Positions 63,721-64,000 of a stretch of 64,000 nucleotides of DNA are shown in pieces; the stretch's first letter is position 1; each line of letters starts with the position of its first letter. The stretch lies in NCBI GenBank assembly GCA_016946835.1, contig JACVTC010000071.1, positions 618,501 through 682,500 of the forward strand. The letters run 5' to 3'. The notes beneath the pieces were generated by a model. It had not been told where the DNA came from. It saw only the letters and a list, made by a program, of their open reading frames with translations, and did not search any database. The stretch is from Neocallimastix lanati (nom. inval.) (lineage: Eukaryota > Neocallimastigomycota > Neocallimastigomycetes > Neocallimastigales > Neocallimastigaceae). A program made the position numbers and the translations under genes.

Positions 63721-64000
63721 TATAGGAACATATATAACTCAAAATAAACCTTTTTTCCTTAGTATATATATATTTTGTAAGAATTTATATTTTTTAAAAG
63801 AAAAAATTATTAAATATATATAAATACATATATATAAATATTTTTTATTTATAACTAATATATATCGAAATTTTAATAATATTAATTGTATAAATAAAGT
63901 ATATTCCGTTATTGTATCAATTATATATGGTAAGTAAATAATTTTCCAATTATAAATTGATGTTAATATTAAATGAATATTATATATATATTATTATTAC
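63067..64000 (+). CDS. FUSC/BRE4-like multi-pass membrane protein, 5' part
   Basis: Partial gene running off the right edge. Exons seen: 63067-63532, 63726-63776, 63900-63929, each ending in phase 1 at good donors (GTATGT, GTAAGA, GTAAGT). After an ~85-residue hydrophilic N-terminus come RRFRNNFKASLAFTIASLF, then hydrophobic helices including FITPLTKYFGDSIIFVPITL and GGLINCFFFINVFLFANCV. The spliced continuation is GTYITQNKPFFLSIYIF and LYSVIVSIIYG. The positively charged RNN-x-KAS helix and the first hairpin resemble the N-terminal half of aromatic-acid-exporter/FUSC-type proteins (fungal BRE4-like, 'ER transporter 6TM N-terminal'). Transport of organic anions or another role is inferred only from family. 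Without splicing the frame would stop at 63540, inside a membrane domain, which supports the intron. Confidence 0.72.

Overview
The window comes from a very A+T-rich eukaryotic nuclear genome. It shows long homopolymer A/T runs, simple-sequence arrays, short GT–AG introns and genes separated by kilobases of AT noise. A GH10 xylanase with a fungal CBM1, an enormous SKTLPGN-type linker, a hexokinase and intron-bearing fungal housekeeping genes point to an anaerobic gut fungus (Neocallimastigomycota; Neocallimastix/Piromyces-like). That taxonomic call is an inference from gene content and composition, not from a database match.

Layout. 1-8.4 kb: no host gene; AT-rich DNA, a 52-bp minisatellite and a decayed LINE copy (about 5.7-7.2 kb). 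8.4-10.1 kb: hexokinase, minus strand, two exons. 10.6-23.5 kb: gene-poor; arrays of the 7-mer TTATTTA (two of them share a unique flank), a (TTTA)n array, a 44-54-bp minisatellite and a LINE 3' fragment. 23.55-27.36 kb: a two-exon single-pass membrane protein with a 15 x 48-bp internal repeat and a C-terminal SH3 domain. 28.9-35.2 kb: LINE country. An apparently full-coding non-LTR retrotransposon (4.9 kb, minus strand, intact 1361-codon ORF, 35-nt poly(A) tail, exact 12-bp target duplication) sits inside the leader of an older related copy. 35.9-38.4 kb: secreted GH10 xylanase with 61 tandem 21-bp linker units and CBM1. 38.4-43.2 kb: AT-rich DNA with a perfect ~200-bp TTTA array and a MITE-like inverted repeat. 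43.2-47.1 kb: shattered Ty1/copia gag-pol.

48.0-64.0 kb is a gene-dense block. It holds a ten-exon SIZ/PIAS SUMO E3 ligase (minus), a divergent eight-exon Nur1-like nuclear-envelope protein (plus), a two-exon NUDCD1 homologue (plus), an unexplained higher-GC hairpin-rich island at 61.1-61.7 kb, and the 5' part of a FUSC/BRE4-like membrane protein running off the right edge. I assembled the multi-exon models by hand from reading frame, splice phase and family motifs; each model closes in phase at every junction.

The host genes do not form a pathway or cluster. Hexokinase and xylanase fit a fermentative plant-fibre degrader. The SUMO ligase and Nur1 both relate to nuclear/chromatin functions and share a 1.6-kb divergent promoter region. 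The most noteworthy items are the nested LINE with its reconstructable empty site, the 61-unit xylanase linker, the reconstructed SUMO ligase, NUR1 and NUDCD1 genes, and the unexplained structured island near 61.4 kb.
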